From Panorpa germanica (lineage: Eukaryota; Arthropoda; Insecta; Mecoptera; Panorpidae): a stretch of 64,000 bases of DNA. The notes beneath the pieces are model-generated. The model had not been told where the DNA came from, did not search any database, and saw only the letters and a list, made by a program, of their open reading frames with translations. The position numbers were made by a program, and so were the translations under genes. The DNA is taken from contig CAVMBN010000131.1 of the NCBI GenBank assembly GCA_963678705.1, positions 124,001 through 188,000 on the forward strand, written 5' to 3'. This document shows, piece after piece, positions 43,347 through 54,699 of the stretch (the stretch's first letter is position 1; every line of letters begins with the position of its first letter).

Positions 43347-44720
43347 ATGGATATGGAGGTTGAACCTCCCGATAAAAATCCGAACAATAAAAACAACTCT
43401 GTGACTAACAAATCATTTCCTACAGATAAAACATCCAGTGATATAACAGAAAACTTAAATAACAATAGTGACAATGTTAAAAAAATATTTAATAATTTAT
43501 ACAACACAGAAACAAAATATGACTCGTATAAAGTAATGATAGTTAAAAATAATAGTGATGGAAATACATTTTTTAGTTCTCTTAAATTAGCAGAAATAAT
43601 TTGTAAAATTAGCAATAAATCTAATATAATAGAAATTAAAAAAGTGGGAAGAAATAGAGTAATCGTTCAATGTGCTAATGCAATACTAGCTAACGAAATT
43701 ACCAAATCAACATTGCTGAAAAACAATGGGTATGAAGCGTTTATCCCATTTTACTGGTGCACAAAAGTAGCTATTATAAAAGGTGTTGATATTGAATATT
43801 CGGAAGATACAATTTTAAATAATATAGAGTGTCCACCTTTTAAAGTAACGAGAGTGCAAAGGTTAAATCGAAAACTAAGAGTTGACGGAGCTATAAAATA
43901 TGAACCCAGTACAACAGTGAAATTATTCTTTGAAGGACTTGCTATTCCTGCTTATGTTTACATGTGGAGAGTGAGACGAGCATGTGAACCATTTGACCAA
44001 CAGACGATACAATGTTATAATTGTTTTAAATTTGGACATGCAGCCACAAAATGTAGAGCAAAAGTAGCAAAATGTAAATTCTGCGGAAGTGAAGATCATT
44101 TACGTACTGCATGCACATCTCCTAATCCGACATGCATAAATTGTAAACTTAACCACGAGGCTACAGACAATGAATGTCCTGAAAAAAAAAGACAAATCAA
44201 GATAAAAGATCTCATGGCCCAACACAATCTCAGTTTTTATGAAGCAAAATTAGAATTAACAGAAAAAAATACAGACTATTTATACTCAGTAAGAACTCAA
44301 AACTCTTTTGAAGCTCTAAACTACAATGAGACTTTTCCCAATATCACAAATAAATACAATAGTATCAACATAATACCAACATACAAACCAAACCCTTTAA
44401 CCAGAAGAACCAATACCAGAGTGAATAAATCAAATACAGGTAACTTATTACAAAGATCTTACAGTCAACCACAACCTACGACATCCACTAAAGAACCACT
44501 TCCAAAAAGAAGAAGAGAAGAAAAGAAACCTAACAATGAAGAAAGTGACACATTCCTTAAGAAAACTAATCAAGAAAAAAACAGAAAGCAAATCAACCAA
44601 GAGAAACCTGATATTACAATGGAAAATTATGATAATGATACCTGCTATAAATCAATATATAATAAAAATAATGATGACAAAATTAAAGATACAAACAAAG
44701 ACCCTAATATTACATCCTAA
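43347..44720 (+). CDS. LINE ORF1, nucleic-acid-binding protein with three CCHC knuckles
   Basis: 457 aa, intact. A central RRM-like stretch about residues 60-130, then three zinc knuckles at about 225-280: CYNCFKFGHAATKC, CKFCGSEDHLRTAC and CINCKLNHEATDNEC. Lys/Asn-rich tail. Coats the LINE RNA and acts as chaperone in target-primed reverse transcription (family knowledge). ORF2 starts 251 bp downstream. Confidence 0.9.
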   Translation: MDMEVEPPDKNPNNKNNSVTNKSFPTDKTSSDITENLNNNSDNVKKIFNNLYNTETKYDSYKVMIVKNNSDGNTFFSSLKLAEIICKISNKSNIIEIKKVGRNRVIVQCANAILANEITKSTLLKNNGYEAFIPFYWCTKVAIIKGVDIEYSEDTILNNIECPPFKVTRVQRLNRKLRVDGAIKYEPSTTVKLFFEGLAIPAYVYMWRVRRACEPFDQQTIQCYNCFKFGHAATKCRAKVAKCKFCGSEDHLRTACTSPNPTCINCKLNHEATDNECPEKKRQIKIKDLMAQHNLSFYEAKLELTEKNTDYLYSVRTQNSFEALNYNETFPNITNKYNSINIIPTYKPNPLTRRTNTRVNKSNTGNLLQRSYSQPQPTTSTKEPLPKRRREEKKPNNEESDTFLKKTNQEKNRKQINQEKPDITMENYDNDTCYKSIYNKNNDDKIKDTNKDPNITS

Positions 44721-44971
44721 TCTCTTAGAAGCTACAAGAAACAAATATCTAGTGTACAATGGCCAAACTCGTAAGAAAACATCAATATATAAATTAAGTT
44801 TATTTTTTAATAAAAACTCTATTCACATCACTAAACCAAATCGGTTTATAAATTTACTAAAATATTAAATCAACAACAAATATATAAACATAAAGAAAAA
44901 ATAAAATATATAAATAAATCGAAAAACAAGACATCAGATATAAAAATTAATCATTAATTAAAACAGTTAAA

Positions 44972-47900
44972 ATGATAAATTTTATTCAATGGAATTGCAG
45001 AAGAGTCAGATATATTAAAGAGGAACTACAACATATGTTACAGAAGCATAACATACATATATGCATACTATCAGAAACGTTTTTAACAAAAAATCTCAAT
45101 TTCAACATCAAAGGTTATTTTATTGAAAGAGAAGATAGGATACAGAATACAAACTATAATCCCCACGGGGGTGTTGCTATCTTGATTCATAAATCTATAA
45201 AATATAAACGAGTAATGCTAAATAACCCATTTAATTCGGTCGAAATAGCTGGAATAATTTTAACACATAACGAAACTGATGTAATATGTATTTTATCAAT
45301 CTATGCTAAACCGAATCATAAACTATCTAATTCTAATTGGTCACAGATAAAACAACAAATAGATGTTCCTGTTATACTTGCTGGAGATTTTAACGCGACT
45401 AATCTTGCTTGGGATATAAATTGTCCAGGTAGTCAGTATGAAGGTAACGAATTGTTAGATTTCATAGAAAACGAAAATCTAAATATTATCAACGATGATA
45501 AACCAACTAGAGTAAGCAATCTCAGTACAAGGGACAGTATATTGGATCTCACATTGGTATCAATGACGTTAACACAACAAATTACTTCGTGGCAAGTTCT
45601 TGCAGATAGCTTAGGTAGTGATCACTACCCAATTTTTTTCTGTTTGAATGACTATAATAAAGACCGTTACCGTACATCTGAATATTTAACGAGGAGAAAT
45701 TTCCGAAAAGCAGATTGGGAGAAATATAGCCTTGAAATAGAAAGCAGAATTTCAAACCTTAGCACAAATGGAATCACAAGTAATCCCCAAGATGTTGAAA
45801 ACAAATACAACCAATTTAGAGATGTTATTAATAATTCGGCAGACATACATATCCCATCTACCAGATTGTATAATATAACTCCTAATAAAATAAAACCGTC
45901 TTGGTGGGACACAGAGTGCAATAAAATGATAGCTCAAAGAAAATTAGCACTAACTATTTTTAATAAAAACATGACAATGGCGAATTATTTAAATTATAAA
46001 AAACATCAAGCTAAAACCAGACGATATTTTAGAGCCAGAAAAAAAATAGAATGGCAAAATTTCTGCGAGAATTTAAACCCAAACACAACAACCAACACTG
46101 TCTGGAATAATATAAGAAAAATTAACAATAAAAGCTATAGTACTAAAAGGATAAGTGATAATGAAAATTTAATAGAAGAATCCATTAAAAAAAAATTTCA
46201 ACAGAACAACAATTTAAATATTACTACCACCACCATCGTAAAAGATAATTTTCTAGATAATAACATAAATAAAAATGAAGTAAATTTCGCGTTAAATCAT
46301 AATAAAAACAGTAGCACAGGATTTGATAGAATAAATTACAAAATGATACAAAACTTACCTGACAATGCAATAAATCATCTTACACAAATATATAATCTGT
46401 CATTAAACACTGCTGATATACCATTAGATTGGAAAAAACATATCGTTGTTCCTATATTAAAAACAGGAAAAGATCCAAACAAAGAAGAATCATTCAGACC
46501 AATTACTTTACTATCATGTATGGGCAAAACTATGGAATCCATCATCAAAAGCAGACTGGAGTGGTATCTCGAACATCATAAAAGATTACCTGAGCTACAA
46601 TTTGCGTTTAGAAAAACAAGAAATACGCAGCATAACTTAAACATATTAAATATCGATATTCAAAGAACATACAGTAAAAATCATTATATGATAGCTGCTT
46701 TCATTGACATTGAAGCTGCTTATGACAATGTTAATCTAAAAATATTAAAAGAAAAAGTAGAAAACATAGGTATATCTTCCAAAATATCCAACTGGATTAT
46801 AAACTACTTCCAAAATAGAGAAATAACAGTTAGATACAATAATAAGTTAACTGGTCCTATACTATGTAATCACGGAATTCCTCAAGGCTTAATATTATCT
46901 CCCTTATTATTCAACATATACACAGAAAAGTTAACAACATTATCAGATAACAACACAACAGTACTGATGTATGCAGATGACATGATTATTTATAGTATGG
47001 GCCATACACAAGATATAGCTCAAAACAGATTACAATCGAAATTAAGAAAACTAGATATTTTATTAAAGGAAATCAAATTAAATATATCGTCAGAAAAAAG
47101 TAAAATAGTTATATTTACAAGGCATAGAATAAACTGCAGTCCAAAAATAACCATCAGAAATAAAAATATAACTGTTAGTTCAAATACCAAATTTCTGGGT
47201 ATATTCTTTGATACGAAAAGCACTTGGGCGAAAGAAATTGCACATATTATTAACAAATGTCAAAAAGGCTTAAATTTGATGCGATGTATAGCAGGATACA
47301 AATGGGGCGCACACCCAACAACCTTAATAAAAATATATAAAGCTATTGTTAGACCGCATATTGACTATTCTAGTACTATGATCTGCACCGCAAATAACTC
47401 AAGATTAAAAAAAATTGAAATTATACAAAACAAATGTTTAAGAATAATATTAGGTGCAATGGTTTCAACACCAATCCAAATCCTCAACTATCAAACTAAT
47501 ATTCCTCCGGTAAATATCAGAATACAACAAATATCAGACAGTTTCTTTTGTAAAAACAGACATAACTCATGTGGCCCCTTAAATACAAGATTATCTAAAC
47601 TATATGTTCTTTATAATAAACCATATTGGACAACTCATAAAAAACCGGCACTTTTAACTAGTTTTGATAGATATAATAACTTGAACTTAGAGGTACACAA
47701 CATTATACCTTTTTTCAAATTTCCATTAGAAATAAGCATGACAACAATACATACAGAAATAAATTTGTTCAAGAAGAATGACAGTAAGGAAATAACTTAT
47801 CAAAAATATATGGAATATATAACAAAAGATGATATAAACTGGAGTATATGGTTTACCGATGGTTCATTCGAAAAAAACTCTAAAACTGGAGGAATTGGCA

Positions 47901-48700
47901 TTTTCAATTATAATACAGATCAACAGTACAAATACAAACTTAACAACATCACAAATTCTTATAATACAGAAATAACAGCAATTATGAAATTACTAGAAAT
48001 AATACAAAAAACTGACAATAAAAATATATTAATCTTCACAGATTCTCGTAGTGTTTGTGTATCTTTAAATAACAATAAATTCAAAAACAATAATAATAAC
48101 AAAATATGTTCAATTAAAGAATATCTTTTAAAAATGGAAAAAAATGATATCAATGTTAAACTTATTTGGATTCCTGGACATGTAGGCATAAAAGGAAACG
48201 AAATGGCTGACAAACTGGCCAAAGAAGCTTGTGTAGATGGGGAAATAATCGAAATAAATTGGTCAATAAATAATTCCAAAAAAATAATTAAAGAAAATTG
48301 TATAGCAGAATGGCAGAATATATATAATGAGAAAAGTCAAAGTACTGGAAAATTTTTTTTTGCAGCGAATCAAAAAATTCCAACAACCACATGGTTTAAT
48401 AAAAATCATTCACGGAGATATATTTCAACAAATTGTCGAATGAAATCTGGGCATTCTAGATGTCCAGCTCATCTATACAAAATAAATATAAAAGACACAC
48501 CAAATTGTAGATGTGGAGAAGAAGGGTCTTTAGACCATATAATTCTAGGGTGTCATCTTTTAACATCAAAAATTGATAGACTTTTAAATGATTTATGTAA
48601 TGTAACACAGTTCCCAGTCAATATGTCCTGTTTAATGACAAGTGAAGCAACGGCGGAAATATTAACAAACTTTGTGATAGAAAATAATATAGAAGTGTAA
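44972..48700 (+). CDS. LINE ORF2: APE endonuclease, reverse transcriptase, RNase H
   Basis: 1242 aa, intact. Endonuclease: IQWNCR, LSETF (Glu), AGDFNA, LGSDHYPI. RT: STGFDRINY, FIDIEAAYDNV, GIPQGLILSPLLF, LMYADDMIIYS (catalytic Asp pair), then the TKFLGIFFD region. RNase H: TDGSFEKN, TEITAI, FTDSRSV and WIPGHVGIKGNEMADKLAKEA carry the D-E-D-D set. C-terminal Cys motif CRCGEEGSLDHIILGCHLL. No stop or frameshift, all catalytic residues visible, so it could still be active. Confidence 0.95.
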   Translation: MINFIQWNCRRVRYIKEELQHMLQKHNIHICILSETFLTKNLNFNIKGYFIEREDRIQNTNYNPHGGVAILIHKSIKYKRVMLNNPFNSVEIAGIILTHNETDVICILSIYAKPNHKLSNSNWSQIKQQIDVPVILAGDFNATNLAWDINCPGSQYEGNELLDFIENENLNIINDDKPTRVSNLSTRDSILDLTLVSMTLTQQITSWQVLADSLGSDHYPIFFCLNDYNKDRYRTSEYLTRRNFRKADWEKYSLEIESRISNLSTNGITSNPQDVENKYNQFRDVINNSADIHIPSTRLYNITPNKIKPSWWDTECNKMIAQRKLALTIFNKNMTMANYLNYKKHQAKTRRYFRARKKIEWQNFCENLNPNTTTNTVWNNIRKINNKSYSTKRISDNENLIEESIKKKFQQNNNLNITTTTIVKDNFLDNNINKNEVNFALNHNKNSSTGFDRINYKMIQNLPDNAINHLTQIYNLSLNTADIPLDWKKHIVVPILKTGKDPNKEESFRPITLLSCMGKTMESIIKSRLEWYLEHHKRLPELQFAFRKTRNTQHNLNILNIDIQRTYSKNHYMIAAFIDIEAAYDNVNLKILKEKVENIGISSKISNWIINYFQNREITVRYNNKLTGPILCNHGIPQGLILSPLLFNIYTEKLTTLSDNNTTVLMYADDMIIYSMGHTQDIAQNRLQSKLRKLDILLKEIKLNISSEKSKIVIFTRHRINCSPKITIRNKNITVSSNTKFLGIFFDTKSTWAKEIAHIINKCQKGLNLMRCIAGYKWGAHPTTLIKIYKAIVRPHIDYSSTMICTANNSRLKKIEIIQNKCLRIILGAMVSTPIQILNYQTNIPPVNIRIQQISDSFFCKNRHNSCGPLNTRLSKLYVLYNKPYWTTHKKPALLTSFDRYNNLNLEVHNIIPFFKFPLEISMTTIHTEINLFKKNDSKEITYQKYMEYITKDDINWSIWFTDGSFEKNSKTGGIGIFNYNTDQQYKYKLNNITNSYNTEITAIMKLLEIIQKTDNKNILIFTDSRSVCVSLNNNKFKNNNNNKICSIKEYLLKMEKNDINVKLIWIPGHVGIKGNEMADKLAKEACVDGEIIEINWSINNSKKIIKENCIAEWQNIYNEKSQSTGKFFFAANQKIPTTTWFNKNHSRRYISTNCRMKSGHSRCPAHLYKINIKDTPNCRCGEEGSLDHIILGCHLLTSKIDRLLNDLCNVTQFPVNMSCLMTSEATAEILTNFVIENNIEV

Positions 48701-51077
48701 TTTAAGTTAAAATATTTTATTTAGTATGTATTTAATTTTAAGTTTAATTTTTTAAAAGAATCAATTTGTTTTGTAATTATTAGAACAATTATAATTTATA
48801 TGTAAATTTTTATATAATTTTACAAATAAAAGCAATGGCAAGAAGGCTGAATAAGCCAAAGCCTAAATAAATAAAAAAAAAAATAAATATTATTTTGTAG
48901 TTTTATATTGTTGTGTGTAAGTTTTTAGAACACAAGGATATAACTTATAGATGTAACTCATATTTTGTTGTTAATTATAATATATATGTAGTTATTTATA
49001 AAAATTTAATTTTAAGTTAACGGTATTGCAATGAGTCATACGAAAATTTATGCTAATACATTCACCGAGTCATGTAAATATTAAAAATCGCTTATAGCGA
49101 TAATTTTGTATTAACTTTAATGGAACATAAATGGAATCGCATACAACTGGGTGTCATAGAATAGTAACAATAAATATGTATCGGTTCTATTTTAATTTAC
49201 ATAATATTTTTAATAAAAAAAAGAAACATTTTTTATTTTATATAATTCATTATATTTCCTATATATATAAAGTTTTTGAATTTTAAATTTTATTTTGTAA
49301 TAACATATTTTATTATTAAGTAACCCGCAGTTTGAGTTTTCTCCAAAGTTTTCTACTGGGCCAATTTTCTATCCTGTAGAAAATAACAATTTTTCAATTT
49401 AATTTTCAAAAAAAGTTAGCCTTGAACACTGTAAAACACTTGTATTTTTAACGAACTAAAAGTTATAGCGCAAAAAATAAAAGTTTTTTTTCGTTTTTCC
49501 AAAATTACAGGTTTCCAGGAAATTCAGTGGAAAATTCGGAGACGCCAAAATCTACCTTCGATAAATCTAAATCTAAACTGTTCTTTTTATAAAATGAAAT
49601 AAAAACTGTGATTTCTCATAAGCCTTAATGGTAAATGCAAAAAAATTCAAAGTTCAATATCTTTTTACTTCTTCTCTGCAGTTTTTCTAAAACTCATGAG
49701 ATCATTATCCTAATATAATCTATTAACACTCCAAATTTTAGAAAATTTTAAACGGTAATTCTCTGACCGACAATACTACCTTAAAGTTGTGTTGCAACCT
49801 ATTTTATTTACATTCCAAAGGTGGAATTTTTAGCTAGTTCAATACGAGGTTTGCTGGTCACAGGGTCCTATAGGATCGCATCGCATCTATAACTATTTCT
49901 TTTGTCTCATACAACCAAGTAGTTGTTAGGCTTTCCAGTTGGCTACGAGCCAGAGATATATTATAGATCTCAGCAAGTAAAGAACTCCAATTTTGTTAGT
50001 GCATCAAAATTAAATTAACTGCATTTATATTGAATAGTGCATCATATAAGATAATTTTAAATACTACAAATTATTATTAAGTTAGTATTATTAAGATATA
50101 TACATAAATAACCATTTTAACTTTGTTTTAAAGTTTATTAAAAACATAGATGCAAGGATCAGTGGGTACGTTTATCTTCGTTAATATTTAAGTAACTATC
50201 CAATTTCTTATACCATTGTAGATCAAATTGTTTTACTCTATTAAAAAGGTTAAATTTGCATACCATATTTTGTGCATTTTTCTTAACAATTAGTTCTGCC
50301 TAATTAATTGTTTCGTGTAGATCTCCTTGTATTAATGTACAATTAATGTAAGGCCTAACGGCAAGAACCATTAGATAAATATATACTTAAAACAACCAAT
50401 CAAAATTTAAATGGTAAAAATTTAAAATGCTATAAAATAGTCTGGTTTTTAAACGAAATATTACAGATAATGAAATGTGAGTAAAGTTTATTCTTTGCGT
50501 ACAAAAATCATCTTGTTTCACACAACTACACAAAAGTAGAATTTGACTTACAGCCTTTATATGTAATCATTATAAATAATTTTACTGACCCAACTACTTA
50601 AGTTCTGTTTAATACAACCATTTTAATTTGATTTTTGAAGGTGGAAGTCATATTTCTGATCTATCCCACTTTTATTGAAAAAATAAAATGATATAATACA
50701 ATTCATTATTAAAAAAATTTAAAATATGGTATATTAAAACGGTTAGTGAGTAGGTAATATATTTAAAAGTAGAGCTATTTAAAGCTACTACTACTTCATA
50801 TTTTATAACATATTTAAAATGATCAATTTTAATGTTTATTTATTTATTTAAAAGTTGTTTAAATAAATCCTTCTTTATCATTAAACCAAACAGTGCCAAA
50901 ATGGAAATGCTTTTTTAAGGCACCAATTAAGGTAAAAGGATTTTAAAATCACAACTTATCCCTATTGATTTTACCAATAAAACAAATTTAATCTCTTTAA
51001 TTTAAATATCCATACTTATGTGTATAAGTTGTAAATTATGTAGCTATTGTAAATATTAAAATATAAATATATATATA

Positions 51078-51680
51078 TGTGGAAAACGAGAGTACCATGC
51101 CAATCCTGATGTAGAAAACGAGAGCTATCCAACTTCTTATGTGGAAAACAATAACCAATCCGCTAATCTGATGTGGAATCAAGGTACTCTTATTTAAATT
51201 AGGGCAAATGTCAATTCAATTAATATTCAACTATGTAATATCTTAGTTGGTTGTCAGGATGATAAAGAATCACATAATTGGTTTAATACATTTATTAAAT
51301 AAAATAATAACGATGATAATAATAATGATAATAATACAATAAGGTTACAATATAAACGTTGGTGTTTACTTTACAAATACAAAACAATGAATGCACAAAC
51401 AACCTTAAATTGTAGTTAATATATACTCAGTCCTACATTAGTTTTCAGCTAGACTTAATAGGTTTGTTTTTATTACTGCTTAGAACACGTTTCTTTAATT
51501 TCGGTAAGCACACACCCTCAAGTATTCAGTCAGTGGTTTTAAGTTTCACACAATATAATTGCTTTCACTTGGTTTCTGTTTAAAATATACCGTCATTATT
51601 CACATTCTTTATGACTTTCCTAGACCGGGTGTTATAGTTACGCCTACTTTGTATGCTTGATATATTTTTACGATCCTACA
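51078..51680 (-). repeat. 3' LTR of Gypsy copy C
   Basis: 603 bp TG...CA, near-identical to 54050-54652 and 40226-40828. Confidence 0.92.
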
Positions 51681-52440
51681 CGGCTAGACGACTATTCTTT
51701 GGCCCCCAAAGACGATACGTCACTGCTGTCATCTGTTTGCTGTTCGGCACCTGACCCATAACATCTCCGGTTTCAGAATCACAGTCGTCTGAGAACACGC
51801 TCCATGGCTTCATGTGATCGGCCTTTGAATGTGTACTAGAAGAACCTTCCCCTTCACCGATACGTCTTACCCTATAGCGCTCATTTCGGTCAACTCCTGT
51901 AACCTGATACGGTCCTAAATATTTGTTATGTAATTTAAATCCAGTACCAAACTGGGTTCTTTTTACGGCAACAATGTCTCCGACTTTGTATGTTCTAGCT
52001 GGTTTCCTATTTCTATTGAAATTCCTGAGATTCTCTTCCTGTGTTTTTAATATTTGTTTCTTGGCGTTAACACGTAACTCGTGGAAGTCGTCCTCACGCA
52101 TTTCTTGATTACTTTCTTCTAACAGCTAAGAGATATGCGTCTAATCTTCTGTTTTCATTGTCACACCTGTTAACAACTTGAACGGTGTAGTATTTATGCT
52201 ACGCTGATAAGTTTTGTTTACTGTTTGCTATTCGACCTTGCCGTCGTTTAACCAGGTTTCTACATGCTTCTCCGCTTCTTCTTGTTCGCAGTAAGCCATA
52301 CGTCGCGAATTTTGAAAAACAGGAACCTCATCGGTCATGTATATTTCTGCTGCTTCAGTAACCCTTGTTACTTTAGGTTCATAAGTTTTAACTAGTTCCT
52401 CAACTTTAGCCCTGGCACCTGGACTAATGTTATTACCCAT
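51676..52440 (-). pseudogene. Internally deleted Gypsy pol, copy C
   Basis: Same RT-start/integrase-end junction as copy B (40824-41588), but with extra stops between 52101 and 52230, so only 52440-52228 and 52101-51676 are open. Non-functional. Confidence 0.82.
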
Positions 52441-52668
52441 GACGATTTCATCGTCGGCTACACATTATATTATATTCTGCTCAGTTTTCTCGTACTTTTT
52501 TCGCATAGTAATACCGTCTACACTTATTGTGGTTTCTACTTGGTCTAGCAGAGGTTTACCGATTACAACACTATGTCTAGTTGTACTTGATGGAACTATT
52601 AAAAAGTTAGTACAGTACTGTTCATTGTCTACTTTCACTTGAGCACTAAATTCACCTAAAACTTTGAT

Positions 52669-53832
52669 TTAAAATCCTTCGATTCCAGTCAATACAATAT
52701 TGTTTTCACGCACAACCGCATTGTTACTCAATTTAATATAGTCGTCAGCTCTAATCAAATTCTGATCACTTCCGGTATCAATCAGACATTTAAAACTGAT
52801 ACTGTCTATGCTCATGTCTTTTGTCATATCACATGTTTTATTTGTGTTCACTAACAATGCATCACTCGTTTTATTCGCGGTACAATTTCTCGAAATATGT
52901 CCCTCTTCGTGACATTTAAAACACCTTATTTTACTCTCACTTTTAATGTTTTTCTCACTTGGTTCGACTCTTTTATTCTCACTGTCTTGGTTACTTTTTC
53001 GGCACACGTTTGCTTTATGTCCGAGTTCATTACAATTAAAACATTTTATCGCGTTTAAGTCTTTTGTGCTGTCTCTATGTACACTAAAATTATTCCTTTC
53101 TTGCACTTGCAATAGTGTCAAATCATAGCGTTTTACTTTTAACAACAAATCGGGCACTGTTTTAAAGTCGCACATTGATAACACACTTATCATGTCTTTA
53201 TTATTTAATCCGGCTATTATGTATTTGATCACGGCCTTTTCACTAATATTATCATAATAATCCTATTACATATACATACATACATAATCTTCTATTGCTT
53301 CGTTTTTTTCTCGTTGTCTCTTCATTAGTTCCATGTGTACGTCAGATTCATCGTACTCCACTGGAAAATTCCTGATTAACTCGTATTTTAACGTCGTCCA
53401 ATCCTTGACTACGTTCAAACTAGCATCAAACCAGTTTTTCGCGGCACACTGCAGCTTGTTGACACCTTGATGAAGCTTCACTTTATCACTCCAATTGTAA
53501 ATGTCTGCTATTTCCTCCAATTTTCGCACCCAAGCTGTAGCCTTCAATACCGTTGTTGCTGGGTTAAGCACAGGTATGCATTCCAGGTTCTGTGTCGGCA
53601 TAAACCCATGGTGAATTATTCTCTGTTTCTGTATTGTACTGTTCCCGATACTCAACTGCAATAGTTCTGTTCTAAGCCTCGTAAGCTCTGCTTGCACTCC
53701 CAACCAACTATCTTCACTAGATGTTGAGTTTCCTGAGCGTCCAGCTAACAAACTATCATCAACAGTAGTATCGTTCATGTTTACGTTATATGCCATTTTC
53801 AATTTTCTCCTCGTAAAACAGTTTACACACAT
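52669..53832 (-). pseudogene. Gypsy gag-protease, copy C
   Basis: Complete gag start (ATG 53832; the likely real Met is MAYNVNM, 12 codons on). Two CCHC knuckles (CFNCNELGHKANVC and CFKCHEEGHISRNC) and protease LIDTGSDQNLI. About 28 bp around 53255-53283 are replaced by a TA-repeat-like sequence relative to copy B, creating a break; a second break after 52669 ends the protease early, as in copy B. Confidence 0.85.
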
Positions 53833-54049
53833 TTCTGATACAATTCACTTGCTAGTCCTATTATAAAGTCCGTCTTATAAATTCTCGACTATTCCGCTAA
53901 TGAACTATCACTTGAAAGCACGGTTTGTAGAAAACTATCTTGTATTATTCTTCTTTGTATTATTTACTTCGCGCACTTAGTTCAATTCGCTATGAGTTAC
54001 TAATCCGCACTTAGTTCAATTCGCTATGAGTTACTAATCCTACTTCTAA

Positions 54050-54648
54050 TGTAGAAAACGAGAGTACCATGCCATTTCTGATGTGGAAAACGAGAACTAT
54101 CCAACTTCTTATGTGGAAAACAATAACCAATCCGCTAATCTGATGTGGAATCAAGGTACTCTTATTTAATTTAGGGCAAATGACAATTCAATTAATATTC
54201 AACTATGTAATATCTTAGTTGGTTGTCAGGATGATAAAGAATTACATAATTGGTTTAATACATTTATTGAATAAAATATTAACGATGATAATAATAATGA
54301 TAATAATACAATAATGTTACAATATAAACGTTGGTGTTTACTTTACAAATACAGAACAATGAATGCACAAACAACCTTAAATTCTAGTTAATATATACTC
54401 AGTCCTACATTAGTTTTCAGCTAGACTTAATAGGTTTGTTTTTATTACTTCTAAGAACACGTTTCTTTAATTTCGGTAAGCACACACCCTCAAGTATTCA
54501 GTCAGTGGTTTTAAGTTTCACACAATATAATTGCTTTCACTTGGTTTCTGTTTAAAATATACCGTCATTAATCACATTCTTTATGACTTTCCTAGACCGG
54601 GTGTTATAGTTACGCCTACTTTGTATGCTTGATATATGTTTACGATCC

Positions 54649-54652
<4 letters not shown>
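54050..54652 (-). repeat. 5' LTR of Gypsy copy C
   Basis: 603 bp TG...CA, a few substitutions from 51078-51680. Confidence 0.92.

Positions 54653-54698
<46 letters not shown>
54653..54698. repeat. (TA)n microsatellite
   Basis: 46 bp of TA repeats between the Gypsy 5' LTR and the Helitron 3' end. Probably Gypsy and Helitron both landed in TA-rich sequence. Confidence 0.95.

Positions 54699-54699
<1 letters not shown>

Larger units (their letters stand above)
43142..48883 (+). mobile_element. Non-LTR retrotransposon (LINE, I-like group), full length with intact ORFs
   Basis: 5.74 kb, starts CAGTTTACATCG, ends in an A-rich aataaataaaaaaaaaaa tail. A 13-bp TSD taaatattatttt at 43129-43141 and 48884-48896; the empty site is at 38028-38042 in copy B. 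Two open, unbroken ORFs. APE endonuclease, RT and a C-terminal RNase H place it in the I/LOA/R1-type group rather than Jockey (which lacks RNase H). Confidence 0.93.
42703..54652. repeat. Copy C of the duplicated host segment, with LINE and defective Gypsy
   Basis: 42703-43141 and 48884-53350 match 37606-42502 of copy B at high identity, interrupted by the LINE. 48897-51077 is AT-rich and shows no gene. Continues through the complete Gypsy copy to its 5' LTR. Confidence 0.88.
51078..54652 (-). mobile_element. Defective Gypsy LTR element, both LTRs present (copy C)
   Basis: 3.58 kb between a 3' LTR (51078-51680) and a 5' LTR (54050-54652), both 603 bp. Flanked by tata on both sides inside TA-rich sequence, so the 4-bp TSD is plausible but ambiguous. 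No typical TGG-starting PBS is seen next to the 5' LTR. A 34-bp stretch (cgcacttagttcaattcgctatgagttactaatc) is duplicated there. Confidence 0.88.
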
